A DNA stretch of 64,000 bases. It comes from Craspedostauros australis (Eukaryota > Bacillariophyta > Bacillariophyceae > Mastogloiales > Achnanthaceae). How positions within the stretch are numbered: position 1 is the first letter of the stretch; every line of letters starts with the position of its first letter. The notes below the pieces were generated by a model. That model saw nothing but the letters and a program-made list of their open reading frames with translations. It did not search any database and was not told the DNA's origin. The stretch lies in contig JAMXDE010000049.1 in assembly GCA_026770025.1 (NCBI GenBank), positions 124,001 to 188,000 of the forward strand, read 5' to 3'. A program made the position numbers and the translations under genes. Shown here in pieces: positions 52,848 to 62,710 of this stretch.

Positions 52848-55547
52848 ATGCATCGCAGGTCGCCGGCTTCGTTGCGCAATGGCACGGGGTCACCATCGTC
52901 GCCGCCGCTGAGACACGGCGCACGCTCGAATCCACACTCCCATCTGAGTCCGCAGTACCAATACCAGAGCCTGTCTGGGACATCGCCACCACACATCAAG
53001 GACAATGGACAGCCCAAACGGCTCGACTTCGAGACGTCGGATCCAACTTCGCCTTCGACCGTCTCAACCGCGTCGGCATCTGCACTGGCGCAGGCGTGCC
53101 ACTACAGCTCATCGTGCTCGTGCGAGTATTCGTGTTCATCCTCGGGAACGTCTTCTTCATCTCCGTCATCACCGTCATCATCATCATCATCATCAGCAGC
53201 TTCGACCGAAGCATCAACGACAATGAGGTTGCCGTTGACACCGAGAGACAAGCCACAAAGCGCGGATCCAAGGAGGAGTGTTGGTGGCAGAGAGATGGAT
53301 CGACAGAAGCATCGGCATGGTGGCTGGTTGCTGTCCTGTTTCGGCACCCAAACGAAGCTGGCAAGGCATCAAGGTCATCAAAGTCATCAAGGGCGTCAGC
53401 CTCATCGATCACGGAGATACAAATCGTCATCCATCATCACTTTCATCGTCGCAGCAACCCTGATCGCCTGGATGGGGAGCGTTTCTTTCGTCTGCGTGTA
53501 CTTGCAAAGAACTGCATTGCATCCACAAGCCACCTTCGGCGGTCACAAGCAACTGCAGAAGTCTGAAGGGGCCAGAAGTGCCGAGAGCATCATCTCCAAA
53601 CCGCACAGCACAGGACAGTCTCACTTGAGATCCAGCTTCCTTCGCACCCACTATCGACACCCGCTGGAAGACTCCACCGCCATCAATCAAGCTCTCCACG
53701 AGGCTTCGGCTTTGAATGTTGCCTCAATCTCGACTCCGACAGCTCAGCCTGATTCTGATTATCCAAAGGGAACAGCCAACGCCATCAACACCGTCAACAC
53801 TGTCAACGCCGCCTCTGCTACACGAGCATCTGCAACAACCACAGGATCAATGCCAGCTTCAGCAATGTCAGCCTCACCGACACAGCCGCACAACGGAATC
53901 GTCCACATCATCCACACACGCTTCATGCAGAACCAACCAAACCTACTTGATCTGGGATATGCTCGGCTGGAGTTGCTCCGAGTCTTCTTCCTCAAGACCA
54001 TGCTCTTGCAGACATCCAACAACTTCCTCCTCGTCATCCGTACAGATCCCAACCTCCATCCCTCGTTGCGTGACAAGCTGTTGGACTTGATCCAATCCTT
54101 CGAACGTCAACAACTTGCTAGTGCAAGTGCAGCACACCAAGGTGCAGCGCAACAAGATCCAGCACATCGCTCAGCCCCTATAGTGTTGCTCATCGCCAGC
54201 AACGACATTCCATCAAGCCAATACTCGAGCATCCTTACTCCATTGTCCGGTGATGCTGCCATTTGGCACGGAGACATGGAGCGTGCGCAGAACTATCTTC
54301 TCTCCGTCATCAATCCAACTGCTGCAACTGTAACTGCAACTGGCTCTCCTGCAACAAATCGGTACATGCATGATACTCCTGATGATCACAACAGCACCAG
54401 CAATGGCACCAAGAACAGTGACAGCGAGAACAGTGGCAACAACAGTGACAACGCCAACAGTAGTAGTACTGAAACCGGTATGCATCCGTCGATTGTGTTG
54501 GAAACGCGGCTCGATGCTGATGATGGTCTGCACAAGCAGTTCGTGGAGCACATCCAGAATGTGGCCCGTTCCGATCTTGCGCACGTCGTCACGAAATCAA
54601 TACGGTGGGAATCACTGCCGTGGCGCATCTGGTGTCCTGGGAGGCACATGGAATGGCAGTACCAATCATTGATCGATGCTAACGGCAGTGGCGATGGCGA
54701 TGGCAATGCCAATGGCGATGATAAGGATACTGATAAGGCTACTGACATCCATTCCGAAGCATCGATGGGAAGCCTGTTTCTGCTTCGTGTGAAGGAGTGT
54801 GTCACTGCAGGGCTGACCATTGGGTTCGTCCTTCCCACCACCACATCACCATCTCCACCGCCATTTCCACCACCACCTCCACTACCATCATCGCTTCCTG
54901 CTCCAATCAACTCGCAATCAGATCAACAGTACGACCAAGAGCAACAGCTCGTCCCCATCCAACAACTCCAGACCATACAGCTACCTCATCATCGGCACAC
55001 ATCACTCCGCAAGGACGTCAAGTCATGCAACGAAGACAAAAACAGAACCATCCATTGCGTTTCGACGCTGGAGTTGATTCCCACAGCATTGCGTGCACGG
55101 ACGCCAACATCAGCAGGGATGAGGAATGTCCTGCATTCACCCAAACATCGAAATCATCCGTCAACGGGCACAGCGGGTATAATGGGTACGATGGGAATGG
55201 ATTCAGAAAGTACCAACAGCACCAACAGTATCAACAGTGTCAACAGTACCTCCGCCATGGAGCGTGGTTCATCTCGCACATCCACCAAAGACAACAACAA
55301 TGCCAATGATGCCAACGAGGAATATCGTAAAAGGGGTGCACAGAAGCAGCTTCAGCAGCAGGGCAAGTTGTGGTCGATTGCGAAAAGTCGGTTCGGCATG
55401 TCCCAACATGATGGGAGCGAGATGCATCGGTACCTGCAGAGTCGCCTTTCCGCAATCGCTCATGACAACTGGGTTGGCCAATGCACGCATGGTCACTCGT
55501 GCAAGACTTCCAGCCGTCTTGTTTTGGAGTCGATGATGAAGGAATGA
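52848..55547 (+). CDS. Putative rhamnosyltransferase-type glycosyltransferase, copy 2
   Basis: An 899-residue paralogue of the protein at 46120-48762. The start MHRRSPASLRNGTGS matches the start of copy 1, and PKRLDFET is shared, but the cytosolic part is longer and diverged, with a Cys/Ser-rich stretch at about 85-120. The transmembrane helix is at about 194-217 (SSIITFIVAATLIAWMGSVSF). From STGQSHLRSSFLRTHYR onward the copies are almost identical: same HTRFMQ, LETRLDADDGL (551-561), WCPGRHMEWQ and CVTAGLT. Differences are mainly in microsatellite-like inserts, such as an extra NSTSNGTKNSDSENSGNNSDN segment and fewer DTDKDTD repeats. A 365-codon frame overlapping the 5' end in another phase is a shadow. 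It probably has the same function, possibly redundant or differing in the N-terminal targeting part. Confidence 0.85.
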   Translation: MHRRSPASLRNGTGSPSSPPLRHGARSNPHSHLSPQYQYQSLSGTSPPHIKDNGQPKRLDFETSDPTSPSTVSTASASALAQACHYSSSCSCEYSCSSSGTSSSSPSSPSSSSSSSAASTEASTTMRLPLTPRDKPQSADPRRSVGGREMDRQKHRHGGWLLSCFGTQTKLARHQGHQSHQGRQPHRSRRYKSSSIITFIVAATLIAWMGSVSFVCVYLQRTALHPQATFGGHKQLQKSEGARSAESIISKPHSTGQSHLRSSFLRTHYRHPLEDSTAINQALHEASALNVASISTPTAQPDSDYPKGTANAINTVNTVNAASATRASATTTGSMPASAMSASPTQPHNGIVHIIHTRFMQNQPNLLDLGYARLELLRVFFLKTMLLQTSNNFLLVIRTDPNLHPSLRDKLLDLIQSFERQQLASASAAHQGAAQQDPAHRSAPIVLLIASNDIPSSQYSSILTPLSGDAAIWHGDMERAQNYLLSVINPTAATVTATGSPATNRYMHDTPDDHNSTSNGTKNSDSENSGNNSDNANSSSTETGMHPSIVLETRLDADDGLHKQFVEHIQNVARSDLAHVVTKSIRWESLPWRIWCPGRHMEWQYQSLIDANGSGDGDGNANGDDKDTDKATDIHSEASMGSLFLLRVKECVTAGLTIGFVLPTTTSPSPPPFPPPPPLPSSLPAPINSQSDQQYDQEQQLVPIQQLQTIQLPHHRHTSLRKDVKSCNEDKNRTIHCVSTLELIPTALRARTPTSAGMRNVLHSPKHRNHPSTGTAGIMGTMGMDSESTNSTNSINSVNSTSAMERGSSRTSTKDNNNANDANEEYRKRGAQKQLQQQGKLWSIAKSRFGMSQHDGSEMHRYLQSRLSAIAHDNWVGQCTHGHSCKTSSRLVLESMMKE

Positions 55548-55868
55548 CGAAGTGAAAGGATGAAGCCGAGAGAGTAAAGCTCTCTGACTCTCTCTGTTTC
55601 TCTCTCTCTCTCTCTCTCCACAATACGCACTCGTACGGAATAACACATAAGCGATATATTGCCATGTTCCTTTCCAATGCGCAAGCAAGCAGTTTCGCAA
55701 GTACGGGTGGAGCATCAATGTTTACGTACGTACGACCTGTATGATTATTATTATACAATAGACTACCAATGTGTGTGATACTCTACTGTGCTGCACTATG
55801 GAATACTATGCCTGTTGCACAACACTAGTCGTATAGTATGCGCACATGCATCATTCTCACGATGCATC
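55548..55868. repeat. Shared 3' spacer, duplication copy 2
   Basis: Nearly identical to 48763-49075; the most visible difference is a longer TC dinucleotide run at 55601-55619. Shared strings include TTTACGTACGTACGA and TATACAATAGACTACC. Confidence 0.85.
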
Positions 55869-58322
55869 TCACAAGAACAGGATCATCGAAGCTGGCAGCA
55901 GCAGCAGCTGTGCCAGACAACCCGCGATCAATGCCATCGCTGGTTTCGTTGCTGCGCCGGATGTTGGCATGGACGTTGGCATGGACGTCGGCATAGTCGA
56001 AGGAACAGACGTCGGAAGGCCGGAGGGCACATGTGTCGGAACATTACTGGGCGTGGCTGATGGCACTTGCGATGGCGCTTCCGACACAAGATCCGACAAG
56101 ACGAAGGCGAATGGAAGCAGCACGCTGTCGATGGTGTGCAGGATGCCGTTGAAGGCGAGGCCGTTGGTTGCGATGACATCAACTCCGTTGACGGTAAGCA
56201 CATCTGGGGCTTTGAAGAGGGCCAGGAATTCGTCGTTCACTGTGAAAACATCCGAGTCGCCGGGAAAGATGCGGTTGGACGAGAGGACAATGCCACCGAC
56301 AATATGCGTGCGCAGGATGTCGACGATGAGATCGGGTTGTTTGAGGAGCTCGGCGTAGGCCAACGGGTTCTCCTGTTCCAGCTTGTCGAATGCTGCGTCG
56401 GTGGGCACGAAGACGGTGGCGTCGAACCTGCCGAAAGCGTTCGCCAAGTCCGGGTCTGTGTCGACCAACTGCTTGAATGTCTTGAAGGAGTCGTTCGTGC
56501 TGATCAGGTCGTAAAGGCTTGTGTAGACCCATGATGGGACGTGCGCAGCGTCGATGGAATGAACAACGCCCGGGTTGTAGGAGAGGACGTCCGCCTTGAC
56601 GACATTTGCCATGCCGTTGATGATGATGGTTCGGTTGCCCGTGGACGTGGCATTGATGGCAGGTTCGATGACGGAAATGTTCAGCGGTTGTGTACCGAGC
56701 GTTTGAAGCTGATCCCCATCATTCATGGCGTCGGCCAGCAAGAGTTGACCGGTGACAATGTAACGCAGCGCGAAGTCTTGGATGTGCTGTTCGAATCCGT
56801 TCGGATTCGTGTCTGGCTTGATGATGATGCTGACGATGTCGGAGATGGCGCTGGCGATGGGGGCGAAGACCGTGACGTTCGGTTCGAACCTGAGAAGGTC
56901 AGAGATGAAGGGCGAGTGAAAGAGGAGAGTGAAGAAGTCGACGAGATCATCATCGAGCGCTATGCGTTCCAACGTTGTTGGCGGAAGGATCGGCCTGCGC
57001 ACATAATACAGGTAGCCATTCGTCGCCAAAAAGGGCCCATTAAACACCGTGCTGCTCGCTCCGATGATAAGTGTGTTTGATCCACCGGGGTCGACGTTGA
57101 CGAATGAGATGGGCTCTCCGAGCAGGGTGGTCGGGTTCCTTCCAGAACTCTCAAAGAGAGACGCGACGTCGAAGACATCCGTGACGACGTGCTGGAGCAT
57201 CATGTTCCTTCTGAGGACGGGATCTTGGAAGAAGGGATCGTATACACTGCTGCCACTGATCTCGTTATAGTGAAACTGGCTGACGATGAATGCCGTGAAG
57301 TCACCGTCGGTGATCGAGCCGTTGAGGGGAGCGATGAGATCTTCCTGCTGGTACAAGTCGATGAAGGTGTCCGCGAAGCCCGATTGGTCTTCAATGACTT
57401 CGCCGAGAGTCAATCTCATCCATCGTCGGAGGATGACGCCGTCGATGATATGGATGATGCCATTCGTTGCTGTGATGGTTTGGAGGACTGTGGCGTTGCC
57501 ATCGAGGGTCTCGACGGTGAACTGACCAGATGGCGAGCCGAACAGCCGCACGGGGCCGTTGGTGGTGATGTCGAAGACGTCATCGAACACTTCCTTCACA
57601 ACGATGAATTGGCTGAAGAAGAAGTGCGTCTGGAGGAAATTCACGGTCTGATCCACCCACTTGTCTTGGCCGAAATGATCGTAGAAATCCTGGTTGGAGC
57701 TGATGAAGGCCTCCATGGCATCGTTGCTGGGAACAAACAAGGTGAGGAATTCGCTTTCGAAATTCGTGGAGATGTTGAAGGCGAAGTTGATCGTTTCGAC
57801 GAACTTGGACACATTTGGTTCGGCCAACATGGCCTCTCCCACCGTCAGGTTGCTGGTCACGTTGGTAAGGTCTGAGAACAAGAGTCCACGGTGCGTGCCT
57901 TCCGTTGCACTCATATCCGTTTCCACGGCATTCGCGGCATGCGCGGTACGACCGGGATAGTGCATCTTGTTGTTGCCATTGTTGCCGTTGTTGCTGTTCT
58001 CGTATGGGATGCCCATGTTTGCATGAGCATTCATGTGCATGCCCACCCCCACATTCATGTCCATGCCCATTCCTTCATTCATGTTTGCCTCGCGGCTGGC
58101 CGCAAGATTGGCCTTTGCCTCCTCAATGGCGGCCAGATGCGCATTCGCGACACGCCCATCGTAAGCATCGGCATACATGTCAATGCGCCCATCAGCACGC
58201 TTGCTGATGCCCCCATTGGCCTTCATGTCCATGCCAGCACCCCGATAGCCGTTGATGGCACCGCACTTGCCCGGAGAGGCGGCGGCCATCATGGCGACGA
58301 ACAGTTTGATTGCTTGCCTCAT
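55869..58322 (-). CDS. Four-domain fasciclin (FAS1) surface protein, copy 2
   Basis: An 817-residue predicted protein on the minus strand from the ATG at 58322. Signal peptide (IKLFVAMMAAASPGKCG), then a ~130-residue linker absent from copy 1, with a Met-rich stretch (MNEGMGMDMNVGVGMHMN, about 81-98) and Asn/Gly runs. Four FAS1 domains lie at about 158-297, 303-447, 449-597 and 601-737, with H2 boxes such as NGIIHIIDGVI, GVVHSIDAAHVP and NGILHTIDSVLLP. A VPSxxPT stalk (about 750-790) and a C-terminal PAMALIAGCLAQLLLLPASM anchor end the protein. The stalk-anchor end is almost identical in DNA to copy 1, while the FAS1 domains share only the landmarks and perhaps half their residues. Role as for copy 1: surface adhesion, anchored by GPI or a membrane helix. 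Several NxS/T sites are present. Confidence 0.9.
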   Translation of the reverse strand: MRQAIKLFVAMMAAASPGKCGAINGYRGAGMDMKANGGISKRADGRIDMYADAYDGRVANAHLAAIEEAKANLAASREANMNEGMGMDMNVGVGMHMNAHANMGIPYENSNNGNNGNNKMHYPGRTAHAANAVETDMSATEGTHRGLLFSDLTNVTSNLTVGEAMLAEPNVSKFVETINFAFNISTNFESEFLTLFVPSNDAMEAFISSNQDFYDHFGQDKWVDQTVNFLQTHFFFSQFIVVKEVFDDVFDITTNGPVRLFGSPSGQFTVETLDGNATVLQTITATNGIIHIIDGVILRRWMRLTLGEVIEDQSGFADTFIDLYQQEDLIAPLNGSITDGDFTAFIVSQFHYNEISGSSVYDPFFQDPVLRRNMMLQHVVTDVFDVASLFESSGRNPTTLLGEPISFVNVDPGGSNTLIIGASSTVFNGPFLATNGYLYYVRRPILPPTTLERIALDDDLVDFFTLLFHSPFISDLLRFEPNVTVFAPIASAISDIVSIIIKPDTNPNGFEQHIQDFALRYIVTGQLLLADAMNDGDQLQTLGTQPLNISVIEPAINATSTGNRTIIINGMANVVKADVLSYNPGVVHSIDAAHVPSWVYTSLYDLISTNDSFKTFKQLVDTDPDLANAFGRFDATVFVPTDAAFDKLEQENPLAYAELLKQPDLIVDILRTHIVGGIVLSSNRIFPGDSDVFTVNDEFLALFKAPDVLTVNGVDVIATNGLAFNGILHTIDSVLLPFAFVLSDLVSEAPSQVPSATPSNVPTHVPSGLPTSVPSTMPTSMPTSMPTSGAATKPAMALIAGCLAQLLLLPASMILFL

Positions 58323-59021
58323 CGTCTGTCTCGTTGAATCAATCGTCCTGAGCTTGTATTACGAGTAGTGTCAGCAGAGCAGAGGTTGCTCTTGTTGGTA
58401 TTGTATCTGTATGTTGATATCTCTTGCGTGATCGTCTGCCGAATGATCCACCACAGAAGTTATGATCACAACTACTGTCTCCCGTCTGTTCGAAGAATGA
58501 TGCCATCAAACAGATCTTTGGCATCCACCTAAACAACCTGCCGATCAAGCAGCTGGACAACAATGAGGCTTGTCGCGTGTTTGTTGGGAGCGCCAACAAA
58601 AGATCGACACATCTCCGCCATTCCTTTCGTTTGTATGCCACAGGACAGATGGACGGACGGCTGAATCTATCGGAAATCCTAATGCACATATACAGTCATG
58701 ATAATTCATGGTATGTTGTGACCTCGTGCGTCGAACAACGTAAATGGTTCTCCCGAATTTGACGCTGGCACCTCATTCGGGTTTGCATTGAGGATCTCTC
58801 GTGACTCAACTTGCGTCACCAATGATCTCGTCGTTGTCGTGAGAACGAGAACCCTTCACTGACTTTGTAGACATCAACGCACAGACCACCGCCGTCTCGG
58901 AGGCTGTCGTGACCAAAGCAATGGCGATGGCGGCAACAAGAAAAGTTAGGTAGTACTCTCCTCAATGATGTTGCGCTCCAGAGAGAGGGAGAATGGCTGC
59001 TCGCGGCGATGTGATGTGGTA

Positions 59022-59048
59022 CGTAGCTCGTAGCTCGTAGCTCGTAGG
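59022..59048 (+). repeat. Heptamer tandem repeat CGTAGCT
   Basis: Three full copies of CGTAGCT followed by CGTAG. It contains the CTCGTA string that is common in the intergenic DNA of this window. Confidence 0.8.
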
Positions 59049-59143
59049 GTAAAAATCTTCGGAGCGGATCGTAGAGTGGATGGGCCCACGAGTGTCACGT
59101 CCATTCCCGTCGTCGGCCTCGGTCCGGGTCTTTCCATCGTTTC

Positions 59144-59180
59144 GCCACTCACTCACTTACTCACTCACTCACTCACTCAC
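59144..59180 (+). repeat. CACT tetranucleotide microsatellite
   Basis: About nine units of CACT with one interruption (CACTTACT). No gene overlaps it. Confidence 0.85.
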
Positions 59181-60631
59181 CCAATCGTTCTGCGCTGGTT
59201 CAGATTCTTTCCCCGCTGCGTTGCCTGTGTCCCACAGGGCAACAAATGATGACAAACCTGCAACCGCGACGGTGTCTTCGATGTCGTGGGGTGACCAGCG
59301 CGACATGGTGTGATGAGTTGCGACAAGTTGCGTTGTGCTTTGCTGTCGACACACACTTGCATGCCAAGATCACACGCAATCGTCCGCGAACCTGCCCTTG
59401 TGTATGCGTAGCTCGCATGATATGCAGTGGTGAATCCTTCACAACCAGATGGTAGCGGCTGTGCCATGATGGACATGGCGTGCGTGTCAATTGCTTTCAC
59501 TTCGCTGGCATCATCGTCACTCTAGTCGTACGACCTGATCTTGAGAGACATGGTGGGTGTCGCAATGTAATGTAATAAGACATATTGTACAATTCTCTGT
59601 TGCGCAAGCTGCTTGTACTACGACACTCGTATCAATACACCGAGGAGAGTTTGGTGGATTCGAGAGTACTCTGCAGTGATCATGGGGAGATGGAGAGAGG
59701 GTCAGCACGCGGCGCTCTGGAGCAGCTCGTATACGACCTACTGGAGTTAAGAGGATCGCTACCATGTGGTTTTGAAGAGGATCGAGCATCACAGCCTGTG
59801 ACAATCGCAGACTCCATGTGCGAAGCAGCAGCTGGACTTGGCAACTTGCAACCTTTGACGCTTCCGTGGCGAACAATCCCGTTCATCATTTTTCACGTGC
59901 TCTTCATCCCGGCCGTTGTGCACTTCACAGGAAGGTCCTCCGCTCCTTGCGTTAGAAACTATATATGCAGCAGGGTGGCGGCAGCTGATGATGGGTGATT
60001 GATGTCAAGTGACAGCCAACAGAGGCGTGTTGCTTCGCCTCCGGCTGCACGCGTACTCTGCAGATTACGAGCTACTGGAGGAGCGCGAAGACTTCCGCCA
60101 GCATGCGCACATGGGCACAGCACGGTACGCATACGAGCTACACAGTTGATAGTTGTGCATGGTACGCGGATGGTACGATCACTAGTATTGATACGAGTGC
60201 TGAGGCCCCACACGCAACACCTCACTGCGATGGGAGCAGGATGTCAGGGGCACACGGAAACTAGACGAATCCAACCATGAGCATGAAAGTCGCAGAATCG
60301 CCATGCTTGTGCGACGCGCGTCCTGCAGCAACCGAGAGCATCGTACGCCGTCCGTTGGAGTCGAATGCCTTCGCCTGAGCACTTTCCTCCTACGCTATGG
60401 CTCCGACGACCAATGCACGTCCATGCATCCTGCACTGTCCCTTGAGTCGTTGCGCAATGTTGGCACTTCGCGAATGATCACAAAGGCATAGATGCCGGCG
60501 CAGGGAATGATCGATTGCGGAACAAGGGACGTTGGATCGCAGGTCTCCTTTGCAGGACAAGTTGGCAGAAACTACTGCGCTCTGGTACTGGCTTACCATA
60601 CGATCTGTGGGCGCCGGTAAGAGGAGGTTGC

Positions 60632-60656
60632 ACGAGTACGAGTACGAGTACGAGTA
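60632..60656 (+). repeat. Hexamer tandem repeat ACGAGT
   Basis: Four copies of ACGAGT. It is a tandem expansion of the TACGAG string that recurs between genes throughout the window. Confidence 0.85.
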
Positions 60657-61765
60657 TCGTGGTGCAATAGCTCGCACCATCCAATGCGGCGATTCAAGGA
60701 CAAGGTACACAGTCTTGTTTGGACACAACTCCGTTCGCTGGCGCGACCAGAGAACGCCATGGGCTCCATAGACCCCTGCTCTTTGGAATTTCTGGCCTCC
60801 CCAAAAGTATGCGAATGGATGCTTCTTCCCATAGTCGGAGTTTTGGTGACGCGTCTTCACAAACGCAACGATCATATCTCACGCCTTCTACTTCGCCCAC
60901 GCTGATGAGCATCGAAAGAGCCTTTGCCCCGCTGCTACGGTTTCTCATGCCTTTCGCACGCAGAAACTCCGCCACATTCTTCTAATCGTAAGCCAACAAA
61001 GCCGAGCACAGCGCAGCAACCGATACGAGCTGCTGTCTCTAGAGTCGTTCTCGTGTGCAGATTGGAGCCATTAGAGCAGCGCAGCGAGTGATGCGAATCG
61101 TTCATGTCGCCACTGATGTCCGAAGTCCTGTCGCTGCTTCTGTCGACGCCGCTGCTACCGATCCTAGTGATGGATCTCTCTTCGGGTTACGCGCTTCTCT
61201 CGAGTGATGCTTATCAATGAATCATTACGACTTCCTCCACAGCCCTACTATTCATACCAGTATCTCTCTCTCTCTCGAATTGCGGGTACGAGTCGGCATA
61301 GCTCGGAGGAGTGCCGAGTGACGTGCTGGTTGGTAGATGGATCTGGCGCTGCCCAGAGGTAGAAAAATCCCAGACCCATCAACGAGTATAGGTACATACG
61401 CACACACTCACGCACATCAACGAGGACTGACACACAGAGCAGAAGAACAGATCACGACCTGACCGCACCACCGAGAAGTACGAGCCACGCACTCGATACA
61501 AATACCATAGATCGTACATACTCGCGGAGTACGAGGCACTCGCTCATTCCCGTCAATAGAAAATGCCTTGTTCTCGCACATCCTCCTCTGCATCAAGCAC
61601 AGACTGTTCTCACAATTTCGAGATTCGATCACTCTACACCCCTCCAAGCAACCACCGCATCACAACGCACCGTACCGTACCACAACATACCAAACCAAAC
61701 CACATCCCACACATCAGCTCAGCAGCAACATAACAGAACAACAATTCCAAACCACAGACTATACA

Positions 61766-62710
61766 ATGTCGGAAGCTTTCACAGTCAAGTCGACCGCGAG
61801 CACGGCGTCGATGTCAACCGACTCCTATGGTTCGACATCAACCATCACGCCGCAAGGAGAACTCTCTTCTTCGTCTCCTTCTCGCAAGAAGATTCATTTC
61901 AACCCCAAAGTCTACGTGAGATACACTCTCCACATCAACAACTACAGCCGGGCCGAGACCGCTGCCACTTGGATCAACGCCAACGACCTCATCCGAACAC
62001 GAACCGAGATCCAACAAGCGCTCGAGGAGATCCAGCTTGGCGAGCGCGAGATGGAACGAGGTCTCGAGTACCGCACAAGAGCTGCCTCCACGAGGCGCAA
62101 GGCCGTGAAGAACGAAGCCAAGGCTGCCGTGCTTGACGAGCAAGCACTGCAGGACGATCCCTACACAGAGAATGATGCAGAGTACATCGCGTGTCTCTAC
62201 ACCGAGGCCGGGAGAGACTCCGTTGATCAGGCAGCCATGCGTGGTCTCTTGGACGAGCATGTTGCCAACCGACTGTATTCGAACGATGCGCGCTCAATTT
62301 GTTCGGATGACGACGATAGCAAAGATCACGAACACTTGAGCGCCGCATTCACAGCTTTGGCACATGCCGCCCAGGAACACGACCGACAGACTCGAGCGTC
62401 AACAGAACAGAAACCAACATCGAAGTCAAAGTCGAGGCCGCCCAGGAGCAACTCTGCCATGGGATCGACTGGCAGAAGGCGGCGCCTGTCGTCGCTGAAG
62501 TTCCGTCCATCGTCATCAGGCCAAGTGCAGTCACCGCGCTGGGCCAGGAAGGCCGCGAGAAGCAAGCATGATAGCATTGGAGATGGAGAAGCCAGCGTGG
62601 CAAGCGCCAGCAGTGTCGGTACAAGCTACAGCGAGGACAGCCAGGGGGGCAACGGAAGTACGAAATGGACCATCGGTCCACTTCGGATGCTGCTGGGGAA
62701 AGCAGCTTAA
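61766..62710 (+). CDS. Diatom-type RGLE-family protein, copy 2
   Basis: A 314-residue predicted protein from the ATG at 61766 (context ACAATGT). After a Ser/Thr-rich start, the ordered module at about 41-166 has KKIHFN, a NNYSRAE segment, TW at 68-69, RGLEYRT at 98-104, AVLDEQ at 121-126 and IACLYTEA at 141-148. These align one-for-one with the module of the 12763-14010 protein, so both belong to one family. The remainder is Ser/Lys/Arg-rich (SKSKSRPPRS, GRRRRLSS) and it ends in a short hydrophobic helix KWTIGPLRMLLGKAA. No signal peptide. The module is predicted mainly helical; its function is unknown. Confidence 0.8.
   Translation: MSEAFTVKSTASTASMSTDSYGSTSTITPQGELSSSSPSRKKIHFNPKVYVRYTLHINNYSRAETAATWINANDLIRTRTEIQQALEEIQLGEREMERGLEYRTRAASTRRKAVKNEAKAAVLDEQALQDDPYTENDAEYIACLYTEAGRDSVDQAAMRGLLDEHVANRLYSNDARSICSDDDDSKDHEHLSAAFTALAHAAQEHDRQTRASTEQKPTSKSKSRPPRSNSAMGSTGRRRRLSSLKFRPSSSGQVQSPRWARKAARSKHDSIGDGEASVASASSVGTSYSEDSQGGNGSTKWTIGPLRMLLGKAA

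Larger units (their letters stand above)
58323..61765. other. Intergenic region (3.4 kb)
   Basis: No gene is supported. Simple repeats lie at 59022-59048 (CGTAGCT), 59144-59180 (CACT) and 60632-60656 (ACGAGT). The stretch just before 61766 is CCAAACCACA-rich, as expected of a 5' untranslated region. An open frame at 59585-59998 has no ATG at its head and no recognisable motif. Confidence 0.5.

Noticed and set aside
52469-53566. 365-codon frame overlapping the start of glycosyltransferase copy 2
   Set aside because: Different phase from the conserved MHRR start and transmembrane region; low-complexity shadow.
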